A stretch of 64,000 nt of DNA from Acinetobacter sp. 10FS3-1 (GTDB lineage Bacteria; Pseudomonadota; Gammaproteobacteria; Pseudomonadales; Moraxellaceae). The stretch lies in NCBI RefSeq assembly GCF_013343215.1, contig NZ_CP039143.1, positions 310,001 through 374,000 of the forward strand, in the 5' to 3' direction. The stretch's first letter is position 1; every line of letters starts with the position of its first letter. The position numbers and the translations under genes are program-made. Of this stretch, positions 36,293 through 46,171 are shown piece after piece. The notes beneath the pieces are model-generated. The model did not search any database, had not been told where the DNA came from, and saw only the letters and a list, made by a program, of their open reading frames with translations.

Positions 36293-39200
36293 TTATGACT
36301 CCGTTGCAGGATTTGCTTTTTTAGGTGGACGGCCACGTGGACGGCGTGGACGAGCAGCCTGCTTGTCGGCTTTCTCCGCCTCTGCTGCTTCAGTCGCTGT
36401 TTGATCTGCGGCAGGTGAATCCGCAGTTTCAGTGATAGGCGCTTTCTGTTCAGCTTGAGGCTTTTCTTCACGAGCTTCGCTGACTTCGGCCACTTCTGCA
36501 GCTGCTGGCGTGTCCGTCACTTCTTCAGCTGTTACGGCTTCTTCGGGCACTGACTCGACTGCTGTGTTTTCCGGGACTTCAGCAGTTACAGTCGCACTTG
36601 TTGGCGCTTTCGCCACATCGGCCTGAACTGTCTCAGCGCTGGTCACTTCAGCTTGCTCTGCTTTTACTGCCTCAGCCTCTTCAACAGATGCATCAGCCAG
36701 TTTTTTTGCCGACCCGGCCTGAGCTTGCTGCTTCGCCTGCTGTAAGGCTTGCTCTGCTGCAAGTTTAGCTAAACGACGGCGCTCTCGCGGGTCATTGGCT
36801 ACACGCGCGGTTGGCGTAGGCGCTGGCGGTGTTAAATCCAGAACTGGTGCAGGCTCTGCTTCAGGCTGTGCCTTGGCAACTTCTACATCCCGGGTGACAG
36901 GCTTTTTCTCAGGCTCAGGCGCTGCTGCTTTGGCTACAGTCGCATTATATTCCTGCGTAAACTTCAGCAAGGCACGGTTAAAGGTGGGTAATAGACCAAA
37001 CTGTTCAATCAGCACAGAACAGTCTTCACCATATACATGGCGAATCAGGCTGCCCACTGTAAACTGACCCAGAGTCGGAATTTGCGACGCAGTCAATTGT
37101 GGTGTTTTGGCCTGGTGAGATCGACCTTCACGCTGTTGACGACGGCGCTGACGCGGATCATTGCTGGCACGTGGCTTGGTCGACTGAGCTTCAGCCTTGA
37201 CTTGTGGTTCTTCTGCTTCAGTTGTCTTCACCTCAGCCAAGAACTCTTTAGCCGGTGGAGCCTCTACAGGTGCATCAGCTGGCGCAGTCACTTCAGGAGC
37301 TGGTGTTGCAACCGGTGCTGCTGTGCCGTTTAATGCGACAATTTCACTGCTTGCCTGGTCAATATTCACCACCATAGCTGTCGGCATAATGTCCTGACGC
37401 GGTGCATCTATCATCTCAACCTGAGGCTGTTTCTGGTTGATAGCTGCTGCTTCAGGCACTACCGGTGTTTCCACTGCTGGTTCTTCATTCAGCACGCTTG
37501 GATCGCGGTGACGATTCGGGCGTTCCGGACGTTGCTGGTTGCGGCGGTCACGACGTGGCACATTCTGTTGCTGCTCATTGTTCTGAGCATCATGGCTCTG
37601 TGCAGTGTCGTTATGATGCTGACGGCGAGAATGACGTTTATGTTCACGTGCTTCTTGACGTTGCTCTTGACGTGATACCTGCACTACTTCTTCCACCACC
37701 TGATGAGAGGTGTTGGCGTGAGATGTCGATACAGTAGAATTTTCAGACTGAGTGTGTTCACGTGTGTCTTTATGACGGCTAGGGCGCTGCTTTTTATGCG
37801 GACGCTGTGATTTTTCTTCACGCTCTACCAGTTTTTCAGTCTGCTCAGGCTCTTGCTTGTGTGCCACGGTAGAGGGCGCAAGATACACATTACTTGATGT
37901 TGCTGGTGCCACGCTGGCTACTGGTTGCGCCGGAGCTGCTGCATTGACCCGGCCAAACTGACCACGGCTAACCGCACCGCCATTTACCATTTGCTCAATC
38001 GCGGCAGCAGCATTATTTGCTGTACGGGACTGATCTACAGTGGCTGCCTGTTTTTGTACAAACAGGTTTTCTAACCATGCACATGGGCTGCTTGATGCTA
38101 CAGGAGCTGCTGCCTGAACAGGGGCCTGCTGTGCAACTTGCGGTTGAGCCGGCTGGTTTTGCTGATTACGACGTTTATTGTGATTGCGGCCGTTGTTTTG
38201 TTGTGGCTGTGCAGGCGCTGGTGCAGCATGTTGCGCATGCTGTTCTTCTTCTAGATGCCATTCAGAAGACTCATAACCTAACTCTTTCTCACTTGAACGA
38301 GTGGCTTCCGTACGCTCATAGCTGGTCGGCGCAAAGCCTTCAGCATTATACGTGATTTCATAATGCGGAGTTTCCAGGTGGGGGTGCGGCAGCACAGTCA
38401 CCCGTACATTGGAGGTTTGTTCCAGATAAACTAGGCTGTGACGCTTTTCATTCAGCATGAAAGCCGCGATTTCAACCGGAACTTCAACCTGTACTTCACC
38501 ATGACGTTCACGTAGGGCAATTTCTTCGACTTTACGCATGATTGACAGGGAAAGTGAGCGTAAATCACGTACCATACCGGTGCCATGACAGCGAGGGCAA
38601 ACATAGCCAGTCGCTTCTTCCAAAGACGGACGCAAACGCTGACGGCTCATTTCCATCAGGCCGAAACGGGATAATTGACCGAACTGGATACGTGCGCGGT
38701 CACTTTGGGTCGCTTCGCGCAGTTTGGCTTCGACCATACGCTGGTTGCGGTCTTTGGTCATGTCGATAAAGTCGATCACGACTAAGCCGCCAATATCACG
38801 TAAACGTAATTGACGTGCGATTTCTTCAGCGGCTTCCAAGTTGGTGTTGAGTGCGGTGTCTTCAACGTCCTGACCACGGGTCGACTTTGCCGAGTTGATG
38901 TCAATTGACACCAGGGCTTCAGTCTGGTCAATCACGATTGAACCACCAGACGGAAGTTTGACTTCACGCTCATAAGCGGTCTGAATTTGGCTTTCAACAC
39001 CGAAATGGGCAAATAAAGGCTCATTTAAGGTATAGGTTTTCAGCTTGTCAATTTGACGCGGCATGACGGCTTTTACAAAATTATAAGCTTCGTTATAGGC
39101 CTGCTCTGAGTCAATCAGGATTTCAGCAACATCATCACGTAAATAGTCACGAATGGCACGGGTTACGACACCAGCTTCTTGGTGCACCAGCATTGGGGAT

Positions 39201-39799
39201 GGACCAGAATTGGCTGTGCTCTGGATTTGAGCCCAAAGATCCATCAAGTGTTGCAGATCAAGTTGTAACTCTTCCTGAGAACGGCCAATACCGGCAGTAC
39301 GAACAATCACGCTCATACCACGCGGCACGTTCAGGGAAGCCAGCATTTCTTTGAGTTCTTCACGTACTGCACCTGAAATCTGACGGCTGATACCGCCACC
39401 TTTCGGGTTATTTGGCATCAGCACCAGATAACGACCCGCCAGTGAAATAAACGTAGAAAGGGCAGCGCCTTTATTGCCACGTTCTTCTTTTTCCACCTGA
39501 ACCAGAAGTTCGGTGCCTTCAGTGATCAGTTCGCGGATGTTTGACGTTTGGCGAGGATCGGCTTTGTAATAAGAATTGGCGATTTCACGCATCGACAGGA
39601 AGCCTTGGCGACCTGCACCGTATTCAACGAATACAGCTTCTAAAGAAGGTTCAACGCGAGTCACGTGACCTTTATAGATATTAGATTTTTTTTGTTCACG
39701 GGTACGGTTTTCTAAGTCGAAATCGTAAAGACGCTGACCAGTGACAAGTGCAACGCGAATTTCCTCGGCATGTGTTGCATTAATCAACATACGTTTCAT
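36293..39799 (-). CDS. rne: Ribonuclease E
   Basis: 1168 residues. RNase E is the membrane-associated endonuclease that starts mRNA decay and processes rRNA and tRNA, and scaffolds the degradosome. The N-terminal half has the S1 domain (about 36-120: [18 protein letters not shown]...GRQGFLS), 5' sensor, and DNase-I-like site with catalytic aspartates in [13 protein letters not shown] and [16 protein letters not shown]. The Zn-link is CPRCHGTG at about 404-411. From about residue 520 the protein is disordered: Gln/Asn/Ala/Pro-rich with several Arg-rich RNA-binding blocks ([29 protein letters not shown]) and an acidic Ala/Glu tail ending in an [12 protein letters not shown] stretch. Divergent from rluC, as in other gammaproteobacteria. 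Confidence 0.96.
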   Translation of the reverse strand: MKRMLINATHAEEIRVALVTGQRLYDFDLENRTREQKKSNIYKGHVTRVEPSLEAVFVEYGAGRQGFLSMREIANSYYKADPRQTSNIRELITEGTELLVQVEKEERGNKGAALSTFISLAGRYLVLMPNNPKGGGISRQISGAVREELKEMLASLNVPRGMSVIVRTAGIGRSQEELQLDLQHLMDLWAQIQSTANSGPSPMLVHQEAGVVTRAIRDYLRDDVAEILIDSEQAYNEAYNFVKAVMPRQIDKLKTYTLNEPLFAHFGVESQIQTAYEREVKLPSGGSIVIDQTEALVSIDINSAKSTRGQDVEDTALNTNLEAAEEIARQLRLRDIGGLVVIDFIDMTKDRNQRMVEAKLREATQSDRARIQFGQLSRFGLMEMSRQRLRPSLEEATGYVCPRCHGTGMVRDLRSLSLSIMRKVEEIALRERHGEVQVEVPVEIAAFMLNEKRHSLVYLEQTSNVRVTVLPHPHLETPHYEITYNAEGFAPTSYERTEATRSSEKELGYESSEWHLEEEQHAQHAAPAPAQPQQNNGRNHNKRRNQQNQPAQPQVAQQAPVQAAAPVASSSPCAWLENLFVQKQAATVDQSRTANNAAAAIEQMVNGGAVSRGQFGRVNAAAPAQPVASVAPATSSNVYLAPSTVAHKQEPEQTEKLVEREEKSQRPHKKQRPSRHKDTREHTQSENSTVSTSHANTSHQVVEEVVQVSRQEQRQEAREHKRHSRRQHHNDTAQSHDAQNNEQQQNVPRRDRRNQQRPERPNRHRDPSVLNEEPAVETPVVPEAAAINQKQPQVEMIDAPRQDIMPTAMVVNIDQASSEIVALNGTAAPVATPAPEVTAPADAPVEAPPAKEFLAEVKTTEAEEPQVKAEAQSTKPRASNDPRQRRRQQREGRSHQAKTPQLTASQIPTLGQFTVGSLIRHVYGEDCSVLIEQFGLLPTFNRALLKFTQEYNATVAKAAAPEPEKKPVTRDVEVAKAQPEAEPAPVLDLTPPAPTPTARVANDPRERRRLAKLAAEQALQQAKQQAQAGSAKKLADASVEEAEAVKAEQAEVTSAETVQADVAKAPTSATVTAEVPENTAVESVPEEAVTAEEVTDTPAAAEVAEVSEAREEKPQAEQKAPITETADSPAADQTATEAAEAEKADKQAARPRRPRGRPPKKANPATES

Positions 39800-40569
39800 G
39801 GGTGTAACACCTTATAGTGATACACAGCAAAAAATCGCTAGACACGTAGCGAACATCACACATCACGGATCAACGGCCCAGATACTAAATGTAAAGACAT
39901 TGTGGTCTGAGTCTTTTTTTACCGGCTGCTACCTGTATAGATCAGCTTCGGCTTTGATTCACGTATTGAGGATGACAATACGGCTTCAATCTTTAAATGA
40001 TTAAAGTCACCTGAACGCTTCACTGGCGGACGAGCGGTGCATTGGATGTGAGTAACTTTCACTGTCACGTTGTTCGAAGATCAACCCTTCTCTGTAGATA
40101 GGGGGTCTTGATACGGAATTATCATCGTATCTTTACAAACGGTGCAGATCCAATGCATCAAACACTGTAGCCTGAAGTCGTTTCCAGGGTGCGACTAATC
40201 TGATGTGTATCAGTTTACGTTTAAAAACCAACTAGGTTGGCGACATATTTTTTCAGACAAACTGATTTATGTACCTGAGGTACAATTAAACGCAACAGTT
40301 TGCTTTGTTTGCCGATATAATAAGCCTTCGGCGTCGGCATAATTCTTTGGGGACCTTCCCGTATCATGTGAGTCTTTAATTGAATAATCAAATTCAGAAA
40401 AAAATCTGAAATGCTTCAATTTTTATTCACAAACGATGGTTTCCGTGCGCTGACTATATCAAACCTTGCATCATCTGCCTATGGGCTAAGCTTATGTTTC
40501 TTGTGTAAAGCATAATCTAAATGATCATTTTTTATTCAATTTAAGTCAATTTCAGGTCACAGTAACTGT
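39800..40569 (-). promoter_or_regulatory. Structured rne leader and rne-rluC divergent intergenic region
   Basis: 770 bases without a gene. Several inverted repeats on the rne side suggest a folded 5' UTR: TGCATTGGAT (40038-40047) with ATCCAATGCA (40148-40157); GATACG (40110-40115) with CGTATC (40126-40131); CAAACTG (40258-40264) with CAGTTTG (40296-40302) enclosing GTACC (40271-40275)/GGTAC (40279-40283); and GCCGA (40311-40315) with TCGGC (40334-40338) enclosing GCC-TTC-GGC. In E. coli the rne leader mediates RNase E autoregulation through hairpins; the same role here is inferred. The rluC promoter should be in the right-hand AT-rich part. Confidence 0.5.
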
Positions 40570-41538
40570 ATGAATTCTACGCAACAATGGCAAAGTGTCA
40601 CTTGGTTTGAAGTGGATGAGCACCAGGATGGTCAGCGAATCGATAATTTCCTGTTTAGTCGTCTGAAAGGCGTGCCCAAAAGCCGTATCTATCGCTTGAT
40701 TCGGGAAGGCCAGGTTCGTGTGAATAAAAAACGGATTAAGGCAGAAACCAAACTTTCGATTGGGGATCAAATTCGTGTAGCACCGATCCGTTATGAGCAG
40801 AAAGATGAAACTGCAGCGCCCGTCTCCGACAAGGTCGCTCAAGGTCTGTTGGCCCGTGTGATTTATGAAGATGAAGGCTTAATGGTGGTGAACAAGCCTT
40901 CCGGTATTGCCGTACATGGCGGTAGTGGTGTGGCCTATGGCCTGATAGAGGGGTTACGTGCTGCAACCGGGAAAAAATATCTGGAGCTGATTCATCGTAT
41001 TGACCGTGACACTTCCGGCTTGGTGATGATTTCTAAAAAACGGAGCACTTTAAAAACCCTGCAAGACCTGCTGCGAGAACATAAAATTCACAAGACCTAT
41101 GCTGCGGTGGTCAAAGGCCAGGTGAGTCTGGACAAGCAGTTGATTGATGCCCCTTTGTATCGTTATGAGCTGCCAAATGGCGAACGTCGCGTGCGGGTGT
41201 CTAAAGAAGGCAAAGAGTCCAAAACCCAGTGGAATGTGCAAGAGCGCTTTATGCATGCCACATTGGTCTATGCCTCTCCGCTGTCGGGGCGTACCCACCA
41301 GATCCGTGTGCATGGTTTTAGTATTGGTCATCCTTTGGTGGGGGATGAAAAATATGGTCACGAAACCGAATATAGAGGACCTAAACCACGCCGTTTGTGC
41401 TTGCATGCCATGCGTCTGGATATTCCAGGCTATCCGACAATTGAGGCGCCCTTGCCTGAAGATATGCAAAGTCTGGTGGCGCAGCTCAGAGTGCAGAAGG
41501 CGGATAAGCTGGTCACACTTGCCGAAGATGAAGAGTAA
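40570..41538 (+). CDS. rluC: 23S rRNA pseudouridine synthase RluC-type
   Basis: 322 residues. An N-terminal S4 RNA-binding domain (about 18-80: RIDNFLFSRLKGVPKSRIYRLIREGQVRVN in parts) precedes the RluA-family catalytic domain. The catalytic Asp is in HRIDRDTSGLVMISK at about 141-155, and SGRTHQIRVHGFSIGHPLVGDEKYG (in parts) closes the active site. RluC modifies positions 955, 2504 and 2580 of 23S rRNA in E. coli. The divergent rne-rluC pairing supports rluC over rluD. Confidence 0.92.
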   Translation: MNSTQQWQSVTWFEVDEHQDGQRIDNFLFSRLKGVPKSRIYRLIREGQVRVNKKRIKAETKLSIGDQIRVAPIRYEQKDETAAPVSDKVAQGLLARVIYEDEGLMVVNKPSGIAVHGGSGVAYGLIEGLRAATGKKYLELIHRIDRDTSGLVMISKKRSTLKTLQDLLREHKIHKTYAAVVKGQVSLDKQLIDAPLYRYELPNGERRVRVSKEGKESKTQWNVQERFMHATLVYASPLSGRTHQIRVHGFSIGHPLVGDEKYGHETEYRGPKPRRLCLHAMRLDIPGYPTIEAPLPEDMQSLVAQLRVQKADKLVTLAEDEE

Positions 41539-41645
41539 TCTTTAGCTTTTTAATGAGTCTTCCTGATTTTGCTTTATTTGAGTGAGGAAAATTCCCTTCT
41601 TTATTAAAGGTAGAGATGATTCAAGACAATTTCTAAATCAATGAA

Positions 41646-41737
41646 GGGCGACATGGATGTCGCCGTTACTCTGTGGTACAAGGACGTGCCATCAGAGTAA
41701 CAAAGGATTTTTGCTACTTTTCATCCTTGAAAAGTAG
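41646..41737 (+). repeat. Three-hairpin structured intergenic element, copy 1
   Basis: Hairpin I GGCGAC/GTCGCC (41647-41652, 41659-41664; loop ATGGAT). Hairpin II GTTACTCTG/CAGAGTAAC (41665-41673, 41693-41701) with inner TGGTAC/GTGCCA, a bulged T (41692) and loop AAGGAC. A linker AAAGGATTTTTG follows. Hairpin III CTACTTTTCA/TGAAAAGTAG (41714-41723, 41728-41737; loop TCCT). The same layout with different stem bases is on the minus strand at 58098-58189. Function unknown. Confidence 0.75.
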
Positions 41738-41800
41738 ATAATACCTATACGAAAACAGCTGCTCACTGACATTAATTGTGGTAGTGAATTAAATTTAACT

Positions 41801-41838
41801 AACCTCTCCCAAACCCTCTCCTAGAAGGAGAGGGCTTA
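41801..41838. repeat. REP-like CCCTCTCC palindrome
   Basis: CCCTCTCCT (41814-41822) pairs with AGGAGAGGG (41826-41834); a second CCTCTCCC at 41803-41810 can compete for the same arm. Similar C/T-rich palindromes are common dispersed elements in gammaproteobacterial intergenic DNA. No U-tract follows. It lies just upstream of the HAD gene. Confidence 0.55.
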
Positions 41839-41868
41839 AAGATACTGAATCAAATATTAGGACCTTAT

Positions 41869-42537
41869 ATGAACTCACCTGTAAAACTGGTTATTTTTGA
41901 TTGGGATGGCACCTTATTCGATTCAGTCGGTCAGATTGTGGCAAGTCTCCAGTTTGCAGCCCAGCAATTTAATCAGCCGCTGACCGATGCCGATGCCAAA
42001 AGTATTATCGGTCTGGGTTTGCCTGAAGTTGCCCAGCGTCTGTTTCCGACAGTGCCAGAATTACATAGCGATATTTTACAGGCTTATTCTGAACATTATG
42101 TGGCGAACTCTACTGAAGATTGCTGGTTCGCTGGTGTGGCGGAGATGTTACAAGAGCTGGCAGAGCAGGGCGTAAAACTGGCGGTCGCGACCGGAAAAAG
42201 CCGTAAAGGGCTGGATCGGGTCCTAAAGCAAACCGAGAGTGTCGAGCTGTTTGCAGTTACCCGCGCGGCCAGTGAAACCCGCTCCAAACCTGATCCGCTG
42301 ATGCTGGCTGAGATTCTGTCTGAAACTGGTGTGGCGTCGCATGAGGCGATTATGGTGGGAGATACCTCCTATGACCTGGAGATGGCACAGAAGATTGCGA
42401 TGCCGAGTGTGGGGGTGAGTTATGGCGTGCATACGCCTGAAACGCTGGCACAGTTTAATCCCTTGACCATCGTGCATGATATTCGCAGCCTGAATAGCTT
42501 TTTATTGGCTAAAGTTCAATGGAAAGAAGCGATTTAA
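41869..42537 (+). CDS. HAD-superfamily hydrolase, phosphoglycolate-phosphatase-like
   Basis: 222 residues. HAD motif I FDWDGTLFDS at about 9-18 carries the two aspartates. Motif II threonine is in LAVATGKSRKGLD, motif III lysine near ETRSKPDP and motif IV in MVGDTSYDLEMA. A helical cap lies between motifs I and II, which makes it subfamily IA, as in Gph. Phosphoglycolate phosphatase or another small phosphate-ester phosphatase is likely; substrate not certain. In Acinetobacter-type genomes such a gene commonly follows rluC. Confidence 0.85.
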   Translation: MNSPVKLVIFDWDGTLFDSVGQIVASLQFAAQQFNQPLTDADAKSIIGLGLPEVAQRLFPTVPELHSDILQAYSEHYVANSTEDCWFAGVAEMLQELAEQGVKLAVATGKSRKGLDRVLKQTESVELFAVTRAASETRSKPDPLMLAEILSETGVASHEAIMVGDTSYDLEMAQKIAMPSVGVSYGVHTPETLAQFNPLTIVHDIRSLNSFLLAKVQWKEAI

Positions 42538-42944
42538 TCGCTTATCTTGAGATCGGTAAACTTGCAGGCACTCGGTTTGAAAAGAGTGCCTGTAAATGCA
42601 CTCAACTGCCGGATATGTTCTTATCTTTTAGTCTAAAGCTGCAAACTTGATCAATTTAAGCGTAGAGCAATGTTGATGAATTTGCTGTGGATTTAGTCGA
42701 ATTCATAACTTAAGTCGCTGTTTTATTTAAAATAATATTGGATTTATTAATAGTTAATAGCTATAGCGAAAAATAAAATAACTATTGGCATTCATCTCTT
42801 AATTTTCAGATTCTTAGATTGTATATGTTTATGTCTTATTCAGGACGGCCAATCCCAGCTCATTGTCAGGTCGTTTCCAGCTTGCTGAACGACTTCTTCT
42901 GGATGTAGGCATAAACTTCATTTTTGCAGTTTAAGGAAACACTG
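42538..42944 (+). promoter_or_regulatory. Intergenic region with candidate operator of mhpDFE
   Basis: 407 bases without a gene. CAGGCACTC (42565-42573) pairs with GAGTGCCTG (42584-42592) and may end the HAD transcript, but lacks a U-tract. Further on, AATAGTTA (42749-42756) and TAACTATT (42779-42786) form an inverted repeat 22 bases apart, with palindrome ATAGCTAT (42757-42764) next to it. These are plausible LysR-type sites for the catabolic operon. The ribosome binding site AAGGAAA directly precedes the mhpD start. Confidence 0.45.
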
Positions 42945-43742
42945 ATGTCGAATTCTGCTGTTGTTGAATCAGTTGCACACGCCCTTCGTCGCGCTGAATT
43001 ATCACAAACTGCGATCGCACCGATTCGCCCTGAACTTGGTGGTGAAAGTGCGGACGTGGATATTGCCTATGCCGTTCAAGAAGTCAATACAGCGCGTGCG
43101 TTGTCTGAAGGCCGCCGTCTGGTGGGTCGTAAAATCGGGCTGACATCTAAAGTGGTTCAGACACAACTCGGCGTAGATCAGCCTGACTTTGGCATGTTGT
43201 TTGCAGACATGGCCTATGGCGATGGTGAAGCAATTCCTGCCGGTCTGTTGATTCAGCCTAAAGTTGAAGCGGAAATTGCATTGGTGATCAAAGAAGATTT
43301 AACCAAAGAAAAACACACCTATGCAGACATTATCAGTGCAACTGATTATGCACTTCCTGCAGTTGAAGTGGTCGATAGCCGTATCGAGAACTGGAAAATC
43401 AGCCTGATTGATACCGTGGCAGATAATGCCTCTTCGGCTGCATTCGTTTTGGGTTCACGTCCGGTGAAGCTCGACAACCTTGACCTGGTGAACTGCAAGA
43501 TGGTCATGACTCGCGGTGCTGAAGTGGTCTCACAAGGGGTGGGTAAAGCATGTTTGGCCAATCCTTTAAATGCAGCGGTCTGGCTTGCAGATGAGATGGT
43601 ACGCCGTGGTCGCCCATTGCTTAAAGGTGACATCATTCTGACCGGTGCTTTAGGCCCAATGGTGGTTGCTCAGCCAGGCGATGAGTTCAAGGTTGAGATT
43701 GAAGGCTTTGGTTCAGTAACAGCTGCTTTTGCTGCTGAATAA
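42945..43742 (+). CDS. mhpD: 2-keto-4-pentenoate hydratase
   Basis: 265 residues from ATG 42945, which has AAGGAAAC upstream; a start seven codons earlier is not supported. MhpD hydrates 2-oxopent-4-enoate (2-hydroxypenta-2,4-dienoate) to 4-hydroxy-2-oxovalerate. Family landmarks: GRRLVGRKIGLTSKVVQ, LGVDQPDFGMLFADM, PKVEAEIALV with metal-binding Glu residues, DTVADNASSAAFVLG and DIILTGALGPMV. It closely follows the known E. coli protein as remembered. First gene of the mhpDFE operon, 21 bases before mhpF. Confidence 0.92.
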   Translation: MSNSAVVESVAHALRRAELSQTAIAPIRPELGGESADVDIAYAVQEVNTARALSEGRRLVGRKIGLTSKVVQTQLGVDQPDFGMLFADMAYGDGEAIPAGLLIQPKVEAEIALVIKEDLTKEKHTYADIISATDYALPAVEVVDSRIENWKISLIDTVADNASSAAFVLGSRPVKLDNLDLVNCKMVMTRGAEVVSQGVGKACLANPLNAAVWLADEMVRRGRPLLKGDIILTGALGPMVVAQPGDEFKVEIEGFGSVTAAFAAE

Positions 43743-43763
43743 TGGAATTTTGAGAGTACATTC

Positions 43764-44660
43764 ATGAAAAAGATTAAATGTGCAATGATCGGTCCCGGCA
43801 ACATTGGTACGGACTTGCTTTATAAATTACAGCGTAGCGAATGGTTGGAGCCAGTGTGGATGGTGGGCATTGACCCAACGTCTGAAGGTCTGGCACGTGC
43901 AGCGAAAATGGGTTTAAAAACCACGGCTGAAGGGGTAAACGGTCTGCTGCCGCATGTTCTGGAAGATGACATCAAAATTGCCTTTGATGCGACTTCTGCA
44001 TACGTTCACGCAGAAAACAGCCGCAAGCTGAATGAGCTGGGCGTATTGATGATTGATTTGACACCTGCAGCGATTGGTCCGTTCTGTGTGCCGCCTGTAA
44101 ACTTAGAAGCGTTATTGGCTGCTGGCGAAGTGCCGAACGTAAACATGGTAACGTGTGGTGGTCAGGCGACCATTCCGATGGTCGCTGCGGTTTCCCGTGT
44201 TCAACCGGTTGAATATGGTGAGATCATTGCAACCGTATCCACCAAGTCGGTGGGTCCGGGTACACGTAAGAATATTGACGAATTTACCCGTACCACTGCC
44301 GGTGCAATCGAAAAAGTCGGTGGTGCAAAACAAGGCAAGGCGATCATCATCATTAACCCGGCTGAACCACCTTTAATGATGCGCGATACCGTACATTGCT
44401 TGGTTGAAGGTGAGCCGGATCAGGCGGCAATCACTGAATCAGTGCATGCCATGATCAAAGAAGTCCAAAAATATGTACCGGGCTACAAGCTGGTCAATGG
44501 TCCTGTGTTTGATGGCAACCGTGTGTCGATCTTCATGGAAGTCGAAGGTCTGGGTGACTTCTTGCCAAAATATGCGGGTAACCTGGACATCATGACTGCG
44601 GCGGCTGCACGTACTGCAGAAATGTTTGCTGAACACGTATTTGCAAAAGAACAGGCTTAA
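43764..44660 (+). CDS. mhpF: Acetaldehyde dehydrogenase (acylating)
   Basis: 298 residues, slightly shorter than the usual about 312. The enzyme oxidises acetaldehyde to acetyl-CoA with NAD and CoA and forms a channelling complex with the aldolase MhpE. The dinucleotide motif [15 protein letters not shown] starts at residue 8. The catalytic Cys is in [14 protein letters not shown], and the [16 protein letters not shown] segment is typical. The order mhpD-mhpF-mhpE matches E. coli. RBS lies in the 21-base gap to mhpD. Confidence 0.93.
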   Translation: MKKIKCAMIGPGNIGTDLLYKLQRSEWLEPVWMVGIDPTSEGLARAAKMGLKTTAEGVNGLLPHVLEDDIKIAFDATSAYVHAENSRKLNELGVLMIDLTPAAIGPFCVPPVNLEALLAAGEVPNVNMVTCGGQATIPMVAAVSRVQPVEYGEIIATVSTKSVGPGTRKNIDEFTRTTAGAIEKVGGAKQGKAIIIINPAEPPLMMRDTVHCLVEGEPDQAAITESVHAMIKEVQKYVPGYKLVNGPVFDGNRVSIFMEVEGLGDFLPKYAGNLDIMTAAAARTAEMFAEHVFAKEQA

Positions 44661-44671
44661 GGAGCAACCAC

Positions 44672-45691
44672 ATGTCTAAGATTATTGTTCATGATATGAC
44701 TTTGCGTGATGGTATGCATCCACAGCGCCATCAAACCACTGTCGAGCAGATGATTGCGATTTCAACTGCACTTGATGAGGCGGGCGTACCGTTAATCGAG
44801 GTGACACATGGTGACGGGCTGGGTGGCTCATCAGTAAACTATGGTTTTGCTGCGGCAACAGATGAAGAATACCTGTCTGCTGTAGTGCCACGCATGAAGA
44901 ATGCCAAAGTATCTGCATTGCTTTTGCCGGGTATCGGAACAGTTGACCATCTAAAAATGGCCCATGAGATTGGTGTATCAACCATCCGTGTGGCAACGCA
45001 CTGTACGGAAGCGGATTGTTCTGAACAGCACATCACGGCTGCGCGTAAGCTGGAGATGGATACTGTAGGCTTCCTGATGCTGGCCCATATGGCAACTCCG
45101 GCTCAACTGCTTGAAGAAGCGAAGAAGATGGTGTCGTATGGTGCAAACTGTATCTATGTAACGGATTCTGCAGGTTATATGCTTCCTCATGATGTAACCG
45201 ATCGCGTTGCATGCTTGCGTGATGCGCTTGATCCAAGTATTGAACTAGGTTTCCACGGTCATCACAACTTAGGCATGGGCGTGGCAAACACGGTTGCTGC
45301 GGTGGATGCCGGTGCAGTGCGTGTCGATTTGGCCTCTGCCGGTTTGGGCGCAGGTGCAGGAAATACACCTCTTGAACTGTTCATTGCCGTTGCCAACCGT
45401 ATGGGGATGGACACCGGGGTTGACCTGTTTAAAGTACAAGACGTGGCAGAAGACCTAGTAATTCCAATGATGCACAACCCGATCCGTGCAGACCGCGATG
45501 CGGCAACACTGGGCTATGCAGGCGTTTACTCATCATTCCTATTGTTTGCGAAACGTGCAGAAGCCAAATATGGCGTATCTGCACGCGAAATTCTGCTGGA
45601 ACTGGGCCGCCGTGGCACAGTCGGTGGTCAGGAAGACATGATTGAAGATCTGGCATTGACCATGTCCAAAGCCAAAGAAGCCGAAGCTTAA
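44672..45691 (+). CDS. mhpE: 4-hydroxy-2-oxovalerate aldolase
   Basis: 339 residues. It splits 4-hydroxy-2-oxovalerate to pyruvate and acetaldehyde using a divalent metal in a TIM barrel. Key pieces: [15 protein letters not shown] at the start (metal Asp and catalytic Arg/His), [32 protein letters not shown] with the metal-binding HxH, and [18 protein letters not shown] near the C-terminus. The start lies 11 bases after mhpF with AAGGAGCAACC as an excellent RBS. A terminator follows the gene. Confidence 0.95.
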   Translation: MSKIIVHDMTLRDGMHPQRHQTTVEQMIAISTALDEAGVPLIEVTHGDGLGGSSVNYGFAAATDEEYLSAVVPRMKNAKVSALLLPGIGTVDHLKMAHEIGVSTIRVATHCTEADCSEQHITAARKLEMDTVGFLMLAHMATPAQLLEEAKKMVSYGANCIYVTDSAGYMLPHDVTDRVACLRDALDPSIELGFHGHHNLGMGVANTVAAVDAGAVRVDLASAGLGAGAGNTPLELFIAVANRMGMDTGVDLFKVQDVAEDLVIPMMHNPIRADRDAATLGYAGVYSSFLLFAKRAEAKYGVSAREILLELGRRGTVGGQEDMIEDLALTMSKAKEAEA

Positions 45692-45743
45692 TGTGTTTTT
45701 AACTGTCTAGCCTTTAAACCGCTGCGCAGTTATTTTCAGATCA

Positions 45744-45775
45744 ACGTCCGATGTAGGTCATCGGGCGTTTTGTAT
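45744..45775 (+). terminator. Terminator of mhpDFE
   Basis: Stem ACGTCCGATG (45744-45753) with CATCGGGCGT (45759-45768), loop TAGGT, then TTTGTATTTT. Confidence 0.8.
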
Positions 45776-45823
45776 TTTAAGAAGAGGAGCGCGAAGTAGA
45801 AGCGTTACTTGCTTAAATTTAAA

Positions 45824-45861
45824 TTATAGCTAAAGCATATCGGGTTATAGCTGAAGTATAT
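45824..45861. promoter_or_regulatory. Tandem 17-bp direct repeat upstream of the porin gene
   Basis: TTATAGCTAAAGCATAT (45824-45840) and TTATAGCTGAAGTATAT (45845-45861) differ at two bases and repeat with a period of 21 bases, two helical turns, so both face the same side of DNA. This suits a regulator dimer pair. The rest of the 480-base gap (45692-46171) is AT-rich and has no visible gene. Confidence 0.45.
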
Positions 45862-46171
45862 TAATATAATCAATTGCTTAGAAGAATTAATATGGGGATT
45901 TAAACTTAAAAGCGCTTAATTTTCTTGTTTTATATTTAAAAAACTAAAATTTTGTTAAAAATAAATGACAGAACAAGGGTTTAGAAAAAACCCCACGAAT
46001 ATCGAGCAAAATATCTTATTGTTTAAAGCTCTTAACCTGAGCGGAGGGTGAGTCAGGAAAAAACAAAAATAGGGTGCATGACTTAAATCTTAATACTCTG
46101 GTCGGATTCCGTTTCTGGCCATTGTTCAGCATGATGGCGCCCTAGCTTTATTTGATTATTGGGAATAAGTC

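Noticed and set aside
37465..37737. ORFs on the plus strand within rne
   Set aside because: They are shadows of the Arg/Glu/Ala-rich C-terminal half of RNase E.
42565..42592. Rho-independent terminator after the HAD gene
   Set aside because: The 9-bp stem is good but no U-tract follows on either strand, so it is only listed as a hairpin in the intergenic region.
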